64,000 bases of DNA. Origin: Vandiemenella viatica. Its lineage: Eukaryota > Arthropoda > Insecta > Orthoptera > Morabidae. Position 1 is the first letter of the stretch, and each line of letters starts with the position of its first letter. The notes under the pieces were generated by a model. That model ran no database searches, was not told the origin of the DNA, and was given only the letters and a program-made list of their open reading frames with translations. Below are positions 1-11,470 of this stretch, piece by piece. The position numbers were made by a program, and so were the translations under genes. Location: contig CM061919.1 of NCBI GenBank assembly GCA_031002005.1, forward strand, positions 13,401,687-13,465,686, read 5' to 3'.

Positions 1-700
1 ACCTGAGAAGCAGCTAAATCAAATCAGTTACTATTGTCAGGATATAGGCTTACACGTTTATTAACAAGTGCGACTAAAAAGTCGCCACTTCGTTCAACTG
101 TAATATTGTTAACAAATTTACTTTGAAATTTCTTCTAAAGCGAGTTGCTGTGCCATTTAACATGATTTCTTATCATGAACTATGGAGTCACTGTGGTTGA
201 GAATAACATCGTCTGTGATAATCCGAAAAGATATTACCCTTAATAGGATGGTCTTCCTCCGGGAAATACAATCAAAAGCGAGCGGTTCAAAATGACAAAA
301 TTTCACTGCTGCTTTTAAAGACTTTGGCCCCTCTCACGTCAAAATGCCCACAACTTTATCGTAAAATATTCTGACTTCCAACGCACTACACGGTTTCTTC
401 TTCCGTTTTTTCTTCAACTCCTCTGGTGGAAGGTGTCTGCAGGCAAGCGGTGTTAACCGAAATATCCTCGAACGTACAGTTAACTGTTTGAAGAACACAG
501 TGTTCTTGAAGATTATGTATTTATTTGTGTGTGTGTAAAATTTACAATTGGAATGTCCGTAGATGTCAGTTCACTACAGAAAACATTCACACACATTGAA
601 ACAACTCTGCACTGTTCTTTATCTCTACTAATTCTCAAGCACGTAGAGAGTGACGGTTTGAATGCAAGGTTCTAGTATTTCATTTCATTGCAGTTCTTTA
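1..700. other. Gene-free AT-rich flank
   Basis: I see no credible coding frame, tRNA-like promoter or terminal repeat here. The stretch is ordinary AT-rich DNA ending at the left terminus of the mariner copy. Confidence 0.5.
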
Positions 701-710
701 TCTATTAAGG

Positions 711-987
711 CTGGTTCAAAAAGTAACGAGCCGGAGGCCTAGGAACAGAAACCAGTACCTGTATTTCAGAAGCTGAGGCGGCACGAGGCGGTGAATGGCT
801 TTCTCGTAAAATCCCTGGGGCTGCGATGTGAGCCAATTCCGCTTGACGTCGTCGTCCGAGGTGAATCGTTTGCCCCACAGGGCCTTTTTTTATGGTGTTG
901 GCCATATGAGGCCTCGCATTGTCGTGTAGCAGAATTACCTCACGGGTGAGCTTGTCTGGTCGTTTTGATTTGATAGCTTGGTGCATA
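711..987 (-). pseudogene. Mariner transposase, C-terminal fragment
   Basis: This is the 3' part of the mariner transposase reading frame. The signature LLHDNARPH, which carries the second catalytic aspartate, is clear, preceded by the typical QAIKSKRP segment. A few residues later the frame breaks, and about 30 codons that should carry the third catalytic aspartate (the SPDLAP block) are missing. The end of the protein is recognisable again in another frame, close to the inverted repeat. The fragment joins the piece at 6.8-7.4 kb once the R1 insertion is removed. It is non-functional. Confidence 0.85.
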
Positions 988-1289
988 CAACAACGTGTCG
1001 AGCCGCTCTGTGTTATGATCGCATTTCGAGTGGGTAAAACATCATCTGGCGTTACACGAAGTATACCTGTCGCTTAATTGAATGTGCTGAAATACGCAAT
1101 GGCAAAAATTGTGAGTTTCAGATCAAAACTGTGTGAACAAAAAGTTGTTCTTATATTTTGTGTAAGCGCGCGGTGTGCTTAGTATTTCTCGGAACAGAAA
1201 TTTTTCAGTGCGAACTCGCCAATTGTGAGAGTTCCGTGATCTTTAAACAAATTGAGTGAAAAGTGAGTAAACCGTGAAGATTCACCCGT

Positions 1290-1500
1290 TATTAGGAGTG
1301 CAGCTACACAGTGCGACGCGGGACAACGACCTCGCCTGCCAGCCACGCGGGCGTCGCGACGCGCTGCTGTCACAACGTCACACCGCCGGCGCGGCGTCAG
1401 CACTCCATCCAGCTGTCTTCGCTGCCGATTCAGCAGCTTCACAACCGCGAGAGTACAGCGCATCCGCACACAACCGCAACCTCCAAATATCCCGTCCACG
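1290..1500 (+). promoter_or_regulatory. CpG-dense leader of the R1-type element
   Basis: This GC- and CpG-rich block stands out from the AT-rich surroundings and lies between the 5' junction of the retrotransposon and its ORF1. Non-LTR elements of this type carry internal promoters in the 5' leader, so a promoter role is plausible. That is inference. No TATA box or initiator could be assigned. Frames here look like shadows of the base composition. Confidence 0.35.
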
Positions 1501-1635
1501 GTTCAACGTCAAGCAAATGTAAGATTTGAAAGTTTCTCTGATCCCCACCTGCCAAAAGCCATATCTGCAGATGAGTATTCAAACGAATCCCGTGGTGATT
1601 AGGTAACGAACACATCCGGCAGATTGGAAGATCTA

Positions 1636-2560
1636 ATGGATATTGAAAAACGATTCAAAGAGCTATCAGTTTACATCGATAAGGAACTTCCAAATCAGAA
1701 AATGCCACACATAAAAATGGCGGCCTTGAAGGAAAAGATAGCCCTATGGGCACTGGCTCAGGCAATGCTAATCGGTAGAATGACCCAATTACAAATCGAA
1801 AATGAAAGACTACGAAAGAAAAACAATACCTGGGAAAACATATGCCCAAGAATCTTCTAGCACTGCTAACCTCACAAAAATAAAGGCTCAGATTGAGAGT
1901 GCTCTACAGAACCAGACTGGTACTGTATTTATTTCATCAGAAAACCAAAAAGCAGCAAGGGAGGTTCAAAAGAAATTTACAGAACTTCTAGACCCTAAAA
2001 AAGATCAAATAAGTATCAAGAGCATGAGGATCAAAGCAAAAATGTTAATTGTGGAAATTGAGTCAAGTGGGGACACTAAAAAGATAATGGAAGATGCAAA
2101 GCTATAAGATGAAGTTAAATGCGAGCCGCCTAAGAAAAGGCGTCCATTAATAATATTATACGACATACCAACTGGAATGAAAGATGAAGAAGTACGAGAC
2201 TGTGTTTATTACCAAAACCTTGAGGGAACTGTAAGTAAAGCTGACTACGAGGAAGGCTTCGCCTTGAAATTCAGAATTGGCCCTAAAGGAAAAGCCACTG
2301 TTCATCATGTGGCGGAAGTAGATCAACAGCTCAGAAAAATTATTATTGTCAAACAGCTGCTATATTTGGGCTTCCAGTCAATAGCCGTTAAAGACTTGCT
2401 AGTGGTACCTAAGTGCATTAAATGTTACTGTCTAGGACATATCAGCAAGCACTGCAACAAAGAAAAGTCCACATGCTCTCATTGTGGCGAAGAGGATCAC
2501 AATGGATCTGAATATGATAAAAAGGGACAACCTTCCATTTGCGTGATTTGTATGAAGTGA
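1636..2560 (+). pseudogene. R1-type ORF1 (gag-like nucleic-acid-binding protein)
   Basis: ORF1 of R1-clade elements encodes a gag-like protein that binds the element RNA. The first ATG with a plausible frame is at 1636. It opens a lysine-rich, probably coiled region with an EKIALWALAQ stretch. A frameshift near 1.8 kb moves the reading to a second segment ending at 2107, and a third segment runs 2177-2560. At its end is a good CCHC knuckle, CIKCYCLGHISKHC. A second knuckle begins CSHCGEEDH but has tyrosine where its last cysteine is expected, and a third is cut by a stop after CVIC. The stretch from 2560 to about 3300 may be the decayed C-terminus. Several breaks make it a pseudogene. Confidence 0.75.
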
Positions 2561-3331
2561 GGGAAAAGGGTTTAATGTTCATCTAAGGACGACTGTCTTA
2601 CATACCAGATGTTGCTTCAAAGAATCATAAATAAAATTTATTATATACAGTAAGACCGTAAAAGATCTAGTTAACAAAAAAATTCGAGCTTTTAGCGACA
2701 ACTCAGAGAGGATTTCTACATCTGGTATCAAAGGAAAAAAGCACAAACTCCAAGTAGAAGACTATGGGACATGCTGAGGGCTAGGGAATACTGGAAAACG
2801 AGGACTGAAAGAAGACAAGAGTTCATTACATCTATACTCTGCAATTCACAGAGGGTGCTCAGCACCAAAGCTAATTCCTTGCTGATGCTAGCACCCAAAC
2901 CGATTGAATTAGGGAGGCAATAAACAAGCAACAATCGACACAGGACATTATCACGAAAGCTGACAGGAATGTATCTCAAAAATGCAACCCTGCCGAAATT
3001 TATAAAGAATGCGAAAAGGCAATGCGAATGGCAAAACTAGAGGAAATGTCACTCCTCACAATAGCACTAAGGCACTTAGTTAGAACGGGACACAGCAAAG
3101 GCAGGTCTATAACATTTCCAGTTCCGGAACCACAGATAGGATACAATTAAAAGCAGCAAATCTTCCCACAAGTCCAGTTCATCTTATGGAGCTTGTTTTA
3201 GAAGTGTTTGACATAAGAGAAGAAGAAGTTGACCTTGAAGATTTGCACAGGCAACTAGTGATAACACATGACCGCATTGCTATTAATTATAGGCAACGAT
3301 GGCCTAAAAGTCACATACATACACATCACCC

Positions 3332-6300
3332 ATGAACAAATACAGAGTCAATGTAGCACAACTTAATGGAAGGCGCACTGAGGCCGTGTTATTAGAAGTT
3401 AGAAGACTAGCAGAGGAATTGAATTTCGGCGTCCTGTGCCTTCAAGAACCGTATACCAGTGCAGGGAGGGTACCACATATGCCTGTGACATCACAAATAG
3501 TATGTGAAGGTGAACATCCAATGGCTGCTATAGTTGTACTTAACAGGAACTATACAGTCACCAAAATTGCCCAGTTATGTAATGAGAACGTTACTTGCGT
3601 TGAAATAACAACACATAATGACAGACTTGTGATTGCAAATCTCTACTTTCCATATGGTGACGAAATAGATGGATACCTTGAAATAATGAGGGAAATCGAA
3701 GAAGAAATGGGAAACAGACCAGTAGTGTACACAATTGATGCCAATCCTAAATCTCCCCTCTGGCATAGTAAGATCAGGAATGAGCGAGGAATATCGTTAG
3801 AGCAAACTATCTTCGAACTGAATCTGGAAGTTATGAATAAACCCTTTAATCCCCACACATTTCAAATTAGAGCTGGTGCAGCAACAAACATAGATGTAAC
3901 ATTAGCAAATGGAAAAGCTTTCCGATTAGTCCAAAACTGAAAAGTTGGGCAAAATCATCTAACAGCGTCAGACCATAACGTCATCTGTTTCTCCATATCT
4001 AATGCCCAAGAGCAAGATATGACAGAATAATGTTGGTCGTATTACTATAAAACAGACTGGAACCTATTAAGAAGATCATTTGAAATACGAGCACTGCCAG
4101 ACATGTCAGATAATGTTGACTTTTGGTGATGGATCTGACGAATGCGATACAACATGCCAGGATATCAATAGTGAAAAAGAGAACGATCAATGATAAAAGA
4201 TGTATTCTGTGAAACGATACGCTTCAGAGGTTAAGGAGAACTCAAAGGCATTACCATCACGCGAAAACTGCCGCTGAACGTATCCGGACACTGTATCAGT
4301 AACAGCGTCAGTGAAAGCTGAGTACCATCAGAAACTTCAGGATGTTAGATTAACCAGCTGGGAGACATACATAAGCAATAACTTGGCATTAAACACATGT
4401 GGACTTCAGTACAAGCTAGCTGCGCAGAAGGTAAAATACCCTACTATTTTTTCTACACTCTGGAAAGAAGATGGAAGTATGACAATTTGTTCGCAGGAAT
4501 CGGCAGAACTTATCCTGAAAACGCTCTTGCCGGACGACCAGCAAGAGTCCGATTCTGATTAACCCAAACTTAGAAGACAACTAATGAATAACGAATATGA
4601 TAATGACATGGTGGGTCTACCATTCGCTCAAGAGGAAGTAAGAACCGCAATAAGCACGCTGAAGAAGAATAAAGCACCAGGAACCGATGGGATAACTGCA
4701 GAAGTGGTGTCAGCCTTAAGACAGCAAATAGTTACTTACCTTACCGAATTTCTGAATGCGTGCCTGCTGCAGGGAAGGATACCCCATTATTGGAAATCAT
4801 CGAGCATAAAAATTATAAGGAAAGATGAAGATAAGGACCATACACTATCAAAGTCTTACAGACCAATTTGCCTAGTCAATACACTTGGGAATATTCAAGA
4901 AAAATTACTATGTAAAAGAATTAAAGAATTCAAATTATTGAAAGGTATGAATCAGAAGCAGTACGGCTTCCGGAAAAGCAGATCGACAGAGGATACCATA
5001 AATGAAGCTCAACATATAGTCAACTCGACAAACAAAAAATAATCATTGGTATATGTATTGAAATTTCCGGCGCCTTTGATAATTTGTGGTAGCCGAGTAT
5101 GTTCGCCCGACTGAGAGAGTTAGGATGCCCACCAGTGTTGTATGAGAGCTTGAAAGACTACTGTCACTGAAGAACTGCAACTCTTCACAGCTCTGGTCAG
5201 CAAACTGACAAAACATCTCACAAAATGATGTCCACAAGGTTCAGTATGTGGCCCAGAATTCTGGGATATTGCTCTGGAATCTGTCCTTAACAGACTCATG
5301 GGTCTGGAAAAGTTTGAATGAATCTTGCCTTCACAGATGATATTTTACTGCTAGTTGGAGGAAATAATAGAAGAGAGATCGAGACAAACTCCAAAGAAAT
5401 AATGAAAGTAATGGAATGCTGGTATAAACAAGTTAAGCTCCAGCTAGCAAAAAAAAAAAAAAAAATACATTTTGATTTATTTATTTATTTCTCGTGTCCA
5501 GGACATAAATAAATAAATAAATCAAAATGTATTATTTTGATGAAAGGAACACTGAAACGCTACCCCACTGTGAAGCTTGGAGAAAATGCTATTAAAAGAC
5601 GCAAAACATTGGGTTATTCTGGATGAACATAGAAATTTTGATGATCACATTGATTATATGTGCCAAAGAACGACTGCAGCAATGAATAAGATCATTAGCA
5701 TTGGGCAAAGAAGATTTCTAATCCCACTGCCGACTATAAGACTATATCATGGTGCCATTACCATAGCTACAGCAAGTTATGGAGCAAGAACATGGGCGCA
5801 TAGGTTAAGATTGGTTAAACCTGCAAGGGATATCAGACGAATGCAACGAGGAATTCTCTTGCGTCTTACAGGTGCATTCGGAAGTATCCCAACGAATGTA
5901 CTTACAGTCATTCTCGGAATGTCTTTCAGATCTGGAAATAAGAAAGAGAGCAGCATGTTACTGGCTACGAAAAGGAAATTCTGACAAGGTAACAGAGATC
6001 CTGGGTCAAGTGGCTGCCAAGAAGACAGACATTAAAAACTGTATTTTAAATGAATGGCAACAGCAGTGGAACAATTCGGAAACAGGAAGGAGAGTATTTG
6101 AAATTCTTCCTGACATCAGAGAGAGGATCCATCCCGAGGGCTGATACATTTCCTCACCGGTCATGGACATATGAAACATATCTTCACAGGGTCAATAGGG
6201 CAGAGAATGATCTATGCACGTGTGGATCCCCAGGAACACCTGATCATAAACTGTTTGAATGTGATTTAGTAGATGATCAAATCAAACAGTACAGAGTGAA

Positions 6301-6450
6301 GCTCACGGGAAAAACTATCACGAAAATTCTAAAAGGAAACCTCCTCTGGGAAGAATTCGACAAGCTGGCAGATGCTGTGTCAGATGCAGCCAGGGAGCGG
6401 TATCGGTTTCAGCATAGCCAGCAACCTGCCAGGATACAGCGAACCATATA
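3332..6450 (+). pseudogene. R1-type ORF2 (endonuclease / reverse transcriptase)
   Basis: ORF2 would nick the target and reverse-transcribe the element RNA there. An AP-type endonuclease domain comes first (3332-3940), with LCLQEPY, the DANPKSPLWHS motif, IDVTLAN and, past a stop, ASDHNV near 3966. Reverse transcriptase follows from about 4584, with NKAPGTDGI, YRPICL, QYGFRKSRST and an FTDD active-site block near 5330. The C-terminal CTCG-H-C zinc motif is at about 6220-6260. The frame is broken repeatedly, at least near 3.94, 4.2, 4.56, 5.04, 5.45 and 5.63 kb, and also holds a short palindromic insert. Clade assignment rests on motif order and the C-terminal zinc motif. Confidence 0.8.
5464..5533. 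repeat. 70-bp perfect hairpin inserted in the R1 reverse transcriptase
   Basis: Two 27-bp arms (5464-5490 and 5507-5533) are exact reverse complements, rich in TTTA repeats. The 16-bp loop holds a smaller palindrome, TGTCCAGGACA. An A run precedes it. The insert interrupts the RT-connection region: coding resumes directly after it with LMKGTLKRYP. It may be a tiny foldback element or a template-switch product. Confidence 0.8.
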
Positions 6451-6808
6451 AGGAATGAATCAAGATACCCTAAACGGACGAGATATAAACAACTAAGTGG
6501 AACGCTGATGCCGGAAGTGTGCCTTCTGGAATTTACCGAAGCTTATTCTTCAACGGATGTCAGCGTTATACGAACTCAAGATCTTTAGTTATTTAGTATT
6601 AGAGGGTAATAGTTTTTACTAACAGGTTGTGATAATTTACAGTGTGTAGTAATAATAGTTAATTATTTGTACCATTTTCGTAGTATATAGGATTTGTCTT
6701 TATCTTTCAAAATTTTACTAAGTATAAAATGTTATTATAGTATTAAAATAACGGTTCGTTGTAGACTCTAGAGAACAAACCATCTGAATGTAACGATAAA
6801 TAAATAAA

Positions 6809-7431
6809 TAATGTCAAGGTATGCGAGTAACGCTGGGCATTCATTGTTGTCCCGTGGTGCAGGAAGTCTATCAGAAGGGGGCGGTCTTAGTAAAAGAAGA
6901 ACGTCAGCATAACCTTTCCTGCTCTTGTGTGGATTTTGTTGGTGGTGGAGACCCTCGTTGCTTCCACTGGAGACATTGTCGTTTCTATTCTGATTCGAAA
7001 TGATGACACCAAGATGTTTCCTGTTGTGGTTGAAGACTTTGGGGCACCCGTTGGGCGCACACTTTGCGCCAGTTCAGTCTTTCCGTCATGATGGTGTGAA
7101 CACTTGCGACGCTCAGTCCGACCTCGGCGGCTACGGCTTTCACTATAATTCGGCGGTCCCGGGTAACGAGTTCATCAACCAGCTGGACGATGTCATCGGT
7201 AATGCAGTGTGGTGTTCCAGACCGTGCATCATCGGCTAACGACACCCGTCCTTCCCTGAAGCTCTTGTGCCAAGTCTTGCAGTGTTCACCATACACTTGT
7301 GACATTCTTCGATGAATTTCCGTTCCCCTTTCTGATTCCGCTGTCAGAAAACGAACAACACCGCTTTGCTCTTCTTTTGACGCCTCCATTTCACTGCTTA
7401 CTAACGAATGAGCGCTAGACGACTGACGCAT
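6809..7431 (-). pseudogene. Mariner transposase, N-terminal and central fragment
   Basis: The frame starting at 7431 encodes a mariner transposase N-terminus. It has a helix-turn-helix region with a FREGR stretch, DDARSGTPHCIT, and a second helix-turn-helix with VGLSVASVHTIM. After about 130 residues the protein jumps from the post-helix segment to an ETSWCHHFES block. The stretch that should carry the first catalytic aspartate (usually G-D-E) appears deleted or mutated. Past a stop at about 6985 the frame can still be followed through SPPP and GKVMLTFFF to MNAQRYS, where the R1 insertion begins. Dead on several counts. Confidence 0.85.
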
Positions 7432-7439
7432 GATAATGC

Positions 7440-7818
7440 TACCTTTGTAGTCACGTGACTTGCACTATTGCCCCGATAACGGCGGGCATGTGGACTACCG
7501 CGCTCTTGTTACTGACTCAACGATTCTACCATTCTATCACTGGTTTGCACATTGCAGACTGCGGCTCGTTTCTTTTTGAATGTTCATTATAAGAAAGCAA
7601 TTGTACTCGTAATGAAGTAATATTATACATATTTCGTATCCACCTCGTTTTATTGGTCTGTCCTCTTCATAACTCTTGATGACGTGTAGCCGTAAACGAA
7701 ATGTAATTATTTCTTTATGTTGGGTTAAAATTTTAATTTAAAGGGAAATGAGTTGGGCAAATTACTATGGAAGGTATGTCCAGACACTGGAGAGTGAAAA
7801 AAGTTAAAATTAAAGAAT
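7440..7818. other. Mariner 5' end and unassigned DNA
   Basis: The first 150 bases are the mariner 5' untranslated region and right inverted repeat. From 7590 to 7818 I see nothing assignable, except that the P/THAP-like transposase frame may begin near the end. Confidence 0.4.
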
Positions 7819-8676
7819 ATGGTGCTACTTAAATCTTTTAATAAAAATACCCCTCTGAATACTTTGCTTCCTTGTGCTGGTACATTTGATAAATGTGTGA
7901 ACGTTGACAAATATTATGTGGTGTTAAGGCAGCATTTTGAAGTATCGCAGATACCAAAATGTTTTCTTCCTGTACTGGTGTATATATCTGGTTATGCTGT
8001 AAAAAAGGAACTTTTTCTTAAAAACTGTGAGATTTGTATCTCTTGGGTGCAGTCTGACAAGGAAATTGAAATATTTCTCCCAAATGACTTCATTACAGAA
8101 TATTTTAATTTAATTTAATTTAATTGCAATGGAGAACACGCTCCGGTGGCAATTTCCCTACACACCCAACTTCCCCCTATCCTACACTCACCTACACTTG
8201 CCCTCTACAAATTTTAACTTTAAATTCTTTTAACGTTTTAGGTAGGTTATTCATCATTCGCCTTGGTAACTTATTCCAATCCCTGACAACCTTACCTAAA
8301 AAAGAAAATCTTCCCACACCCTTGTGCCTGAAATCGAGTGCCAGCTTGTGGTCATGATCATCTCTTCCCTTCCACGAACTACTTTTCATACCTACTGCAA
8401 TGTCTTTCCATGCCTCATCGCCAGTATGACCATAGAAAGCTGACAGTGCCCACTGAAACTGCTGTTCCAGTTGTTGGACTTGCTTGGTTCATGCTGAAAT
8501 ATATATTTGATATGTCTTCAAGTAGTTTCATTGATGATTTGCATCAACTTTCTGTTTTGCACAAAATCTGCAGCTTAAATCTGGAGAGCTTTGATATTAT
8601 TGACAATGATATAAGTGATAAATGTAAATGCTACAGAACATTGAGGGACATATTGAAAAACATCAATTTATGGTAA
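7819..8676 (+). pseudogene. P-element/THAP-like transposase remnant, split
   Basis: Two segments in the same orientation flank a LINE tail. The first (7819-8118) contains LVYISGYAVKKELF and NCEIC, which resemble the conserved Y-I-A-G-[YF]-V...K and C-x-x-C block near the C-terminus of P-element and THAP9-like transposases. The second (about 8430-8676) opens with HRKLTVPTETAVPVVGLAW, resembling the G-L-x-x-P-[ST] block that follows it in the family. The junctions fit an insertion of the CR1-like tail between the two blocks. The identification rests on short motifs, so a different DNA-transposon superfamily is possible. Nothing upstream of 7.8 kb could be assigned to its N-terminus. Confidence 0.45.
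8119..8430 (-). mobile_element. CR1-like LINE 3' tail
   Basis: Read on the minus strand, this encodes the last ~80 residues of a CR1/L2-like ORF2: AWKDIAVGMKS, a DDHDHKL segment, VGRFSF and the characteristic WNKLP near the C-terminus. The 3' end is a TTTAA-type microsatellite at 8103-8127, as in CR1-like LINEs that end in short repeats. The copy is heavily 5'-truncated and splits the P/THAP-like transposase. It is not the same family as the CR1-like element at 52.6 kb. Confidence 0.65.
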
Positions 8677-8679
8677 TGA

Positions 8680-11020
8680 TAAATAATCTCACCAAGAATG
8701 ACACTGCAACAAGTAATAAAACTGGCAGGCAGTTGAAAAAACTGAGGACAACTTAGAATATTTTGATGTAAGAATTTTTAAATTTGCGAATTCATTGTAT
8801 AAATGGAGGAATGCGTATTGTTAAGCAATAAGTTCCAAAACAACTATATCTGTTTTGGCACTTAAAATATAATGCTGAATACATTCACAAAGCAATGTAA
8901 TGATAATGCTGCAAAAAAGTAGAATTTACAAACTGAGGGTTGAATAGTTTATTGAGTGAATAAAAATTTGAATACCATATACAATGTTTTTCTGTTTATT
9001 AACTCCCACTTTCTGAATTTTTTTATTTTTATGTGTATGAGTAGTGCAGATTTTGGAGTATGGTTCGACTGTAGCAATACTCTGTTGACTTCACCAATGT
9101 GCACTCAGGCCTATATCTTTAGTTGGCCATGATAACAGACCCGATGACCAAGCTGACCATGCTGTTATGTATGCTTTTCATGCTGCACGTGAAGAGGTAT
9201 TTATTTGTATCTAAGCAGAAAACTAACATTGTAAACTCAGAGAAGTTGCACACATCAGATTTATAACGGCGATGGAAATGGAGATGAGGTGGAGGGGAAT
9301 GATGGAAGAGATCCCTCCACAACCCTGTAGCCGTAGTTATCACCTGACACAAACAGTCTCTCTTTTGAACTAAACAACCGATAATATCCTAGTTAGAATT
9401 TAGTGAATCAAAAAGTTTCTTAGAATAACAACAGGATGCTACACGTTATGAAACTTTTGTCCAGTCATAGATTCAATGAAAGAAATAACGGAAATATGAG
9501 AGAATTTGTATTTGTCTCTTTGTAAACCGTCTCTCCCAACTGCTTTTGTGTTACAAGTTATAATTCTGTTAACACTGGTAGCGTAAATACAAGAAAACTT
9601 TGAAAAATCTGTTGGTGGTGAGGCCTGATGAGCAGACGAACACATATACAAACAAAAAATTTATTTTATGGGTAAGCCCTAAGCAACAAAATGAATTTAT
9701 ACAAAGGGTATGAGAATTTTGGTTTTAAGCGTAGCTTTAGATTACGTAACCAACTTCACTCACTTCACCTTATGACTGTCAATACATGGATTTGCTAAAA
9801 CATAGAGGGTTACTTCCACTTCAGACGAGATGTTTTCGTTAAAATTTAAATATTGCTAGGAAGTTATCAGTATCCTATTTTCAAATAGCTGTGTATAACC
9901 TGTTGTGACTTGCAGTTTTTTTCTTTTGGTGTCTCCTTACCTCTTGCTCCATTTGTTCAGTCATCAGAATTTTCAGATCTTTTTCCGTGTTTCTGATGCG
10001 TCATGCTTCTGATTGACATTTATCTACTCTTGTGCTGTTGTAGATATGTCTGAGTGCTTAATGTCCTTGGGTGTTTATGATGTGCCTCATCCATTACAAT
10101 ATTCGACTTAACAAAAATCTTTTAATTTTACGATTTAAACTTAGTCCTTCTTAATATTCTAGTTTGTCTGTTTGTCTCTCACACTCTTGTTGTGTTCATC
10201 AAAACAGAATATGCGTTTAAAAGTTACTCGGCCAATAGCCGAGTTAATCAATGCACATTAGATTCTATGTCTTCACATTTCTTTGTTTTATAATATAAAT
10301 TTCACACAACTGGATCAAGATTCGTTTAACTAACAATAATGTAACTGGACTACGAGGGTAAGGAAACGGAGACTTTAACGTTAGACTCTCAAGAACGATT
10401 ATGCGAAATACATAGCACTATTGTTAAATTAACTTATGTAAATATGTTTTCAATTCAGTTTTATGTGTTTTATTATTGTTACCCTTTTTTTTTAAATCAG
10501 AAAATTTGACGCTTGTAAATGAAAGCTTGGTTTGTGCATGTGCATTATATTCTCAAGGTTTGGCAAATCTGCCGCAGCAGTGATGACTGGAAGCTGTTAA
10601 AAATCGAAGACGCAAAAACAATTGTAACTAACACTGCTTCAGGACATGCAATCTGCTGGAGAGATAAAGAGAAGGGTCGGTAGTGAGTGTCAAACTCAGT
10701 TTCCAGATAGTATTGTATGAGCATCAGGACCAACGATTTTATTTTGTGTTAATAATTAAAAAGCTACGAAAATTAGTCATTAATGTGGTGGAGCATTATC
10801 TACTTAATATGGAGAAAAGATTAGTGGAAGTGTTGCTTGCAGGTTCCATCGATTTTTTGTAAACAGTGTTTTCTTGTTGGTGACAGTAAAGAATAAGGGA
10901 GAATTAAATTGTCATGATCAAACGAAACTACGAGTATAAAAGGAGAAAAGAATGTAGAGGTTTATAAAGATTAATCCCCTCAGGGTGCATTTGAAATTTT
11001 TATGAATATACCTTCTTTAC
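8680..11020. other. Gene-free interval
   Basis: No supported gene. The sequence is AT-rich, with short frames that look random. No terminal repeats or tRNA-like promoters were recognised. Confidence 0.45.
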
Positions 11021-11099
11021 AAGCTTCGTGCCGGCGAAAAATTGTGGCAATTACAGTGACATTAACTATATCCGAAAAATAAAAGGCAAAGGTGAGTGG

Positions 11100-11470
11100 A
11101 CAATGCCACCTCTGCCTCGGACAGTGAAACCGAAATTAAAGTCGTGGACCCGCGTCGGTGTTTTCCGATGGCTGTCGCCCGCAGTCGCCCTGATTCGGAA
11201 TTCTGTTAAACAACGTTTCCAGGGGCGAAGCGAGCGGTTAAACGAAATCGTGCCAGAGTTTGCAATTACCAGACTTTAATTCACATGGCGAACAAACGCG
11301 GAGATGGCGGCCGGCGCTCTTCCATTCCGGTGATTGCAGTTGGACAGCGGGCGGGGCGCGCATGTGCAGTAACAATGCAAATGGGTGTTTAATCAAACTG
11401 CGAGTCACTTTCGGCCGGCAGCTGCGTCTCGACTACATTCTTCTAGTTTTCATCTTCGGCCAATAGTGAA
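11100..11470. promoter_or_regulatory. Isolated CpG-rich island without a gene
   Basis: This is a GC/CpG-rich block in AT-rich surroundings. It contains GATGGCGGCC (YY1-like), GCGCGCATGTGCAG (NRF1-like) and AACAATGCAAAT (octamer-like). The frames across it have no recognisable domains. It could be an enhancer or promoter island, or the leader of an unrecognised element. The motif names are resemblances only. Confidence 0.3.

Larger units (their letters stand above)
988..6808 (+). mobile_element. R1-clade non-LTR retrotransposon, near full length, inside mariner
   Basis: The order is a GC-rich leader (about 1.0-1.6 kb), a gag-like ORF1, an ORF2 with endonuclease, reverse transcriptase and a C-terminal zinc motif, an untranslated tail and a short TAAA-repeat end at about 6797-6808. 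The 3' junction runs straight into mariner coding sequence. The 5' junction at about 988 was placed where mariner homology ends. No clear target duplication was found. The length of about 5.8 kb suits a full-length member of the clade. Many stops and frameshifts show it is dead. Unlike classical R1 it is not in 28S rDNA. Confidence 0.8.
708..7588 (-). mobile_element. Mariner-family DNA transposon split by an R1-type retrotransposon
   Basis: The two ends carry matching inverted repeats. The left end reads TTCAAAAAGTAACGAGCCG at about 716-734, and the complement of the right end reads TTCAAAAAGAAACGAGCCG at about 7562-7580. Both are mariner-like and lie next to TA dinucleotides. The transposase is on the minus strand. 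Its N-terminal half lies at 6.8-7.4 kb and its C-terminal part at 0.7-1.0 kb, with about 5.8 kb of R1-type sequence between them. Without the insert the mariner would be about 1.1 kb, shorter than the usual 1.3 kb because it carries internal deletions. It is certainly inactive. Confidence 0.85.

Noticed and set aside
1179..1522. Overlapping frames on both strands in the GC-rich leader of the R1-type element
   Set aside because: Open because of the base composition. No motifs, and they precede the true ORF1.
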